Shown piece by piece: positions 63,840 through 64,000 of a stretch of 64,000 nt of DNA. A program made the position numbers and the translations under genes. Origin of the DNA: Liopterus haemorrhoidalis (taxonomy: Eukaryota; Arthropoda; Insecta; Coleoptera; Dytiscidae); NCBI GenBank assembly GCA_963971575.1, contig OZ020622.1, positions 33,324,301 through 33,388,300 of the forward strand. Direction: 5' to 3'. The notes under the pieces are model-generated. The model was given only the letters and a program-made list of their open reading frames with translations, had not been told where the DNA came from and ran no database searches. Positions within the stretch are counted from its first letter, which is position 1. Every line of letters begins with the position of its first letter.

Positions 63840-64000
63840 AGCGTTTTTCAGGGCTGGCTCGCAAACTCCTGAGGGTTCCCAAAACCCTCTATCGGAGCGC
63901 CGTGGAATAAAAACTTTTATAGGCAGCAAATGGAAGAAAATATTTAAAAAAATCAATTATATTTATTATTTATCATAAAATAGAATTGAAATTGTTATTT
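63840..64000 (+). mobile_element. Left end of a hAT-type MITE, cut by the window edge
   Basis: CAGCGTTTTTCAGGGCTGGC, then CTCGCAAACTCCTGAGGG and AATAAAAACTTTTATAG, resembles the left end of the hAT MITE at 21,207 (CAGCGTTTCTTAAA, later GATAAAAGTTTTCTATAG). Confidence 0.4.

Overview
This AT-rich window looks like an insect genome segment (inferred from the element families, a GT-AG spliced gene and short TTAGG arrays). It is almost entirely layered mobile elements, most of them broken. I see no tRNA, rRNA or CRISPR array and no conserved metazoan housekeeping gene. The clearest intact spliced gene encodes a SWIM zinc-finger/YqaJ-type nuclease (about 33.4-36.5 kb, minus).

Layout. 0-1.7 kb: a Penelope-like element (PLE; RT plus GIY-YIG) with its 5' part inverted. 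2.2-3.2 kb: remnant of an errantivirus-type envelope gene and the start of its LTR. 3.45-7.86 kb: a minus-strand Ty3/gypsy element with a frameshifted RT and no integrase core. 7.9-20.2 kb: an I-type LINE of which a younger, fully open copy (12,489-18,620) has inserted into ORF2 of an older copy; both insertions keep clear target-site duplications. 20.5-21.1 kb: a 256-bp tandem duplication. 21.2-25.3 kb: a three-level nest, hAT MITE containing a Tc1/mariner-like transposon containing a PLE. 25.77-28.46 kb: a small LTR retrotransposon with near-identical LTRs and a 5-bp TSD, whose interior holds an unrelated ORF in antisense orientation in place of gag-pro-RT. 28.7-30.7 kb: a degenerate zinc-finger/tyrosine-recombinase gene. 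31.2-36.5 kb: a dead ISL2EU-type (DDE_4) transposase facing the intact YqaJ gene; the two may be the gene pair of one transposon. A 9-bp-TSD foldback MULE sits in the first intron of the YqaJ gene, and a 46-bp LINE tail sits in frame in exon 3.

37-45 kb holds hAT (ZBED-like) remnants, a MULE transposase end, a Myb/SANT-like fragment, a third PLE and a Harbinger remnant. 45.6-52 kb is a string of Ty1/copia, non-LTR, Harbinger and piggyBac pieces joined end to end. 52.2-56.3 kb carries a minus-strand LINE with two intact ORFs (PHD-finger ORF1; endonuclease/RT ORF2). 57.2-64 kb holds a pogo-type transposase, a TTAA-flanked MITE, a decayed gypsy element, a piggyBac tail and a hAT end.

The history is readable because many insertions preserve TSDs. 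The LINE 3' hairpin recurs in very short copies, and three different PLEs share a hammerhead-like 3' motif. Elements that could still work by reading frame are the inner I-type LINE, the PHD-ORF1 LINE and the YqaJ gene.
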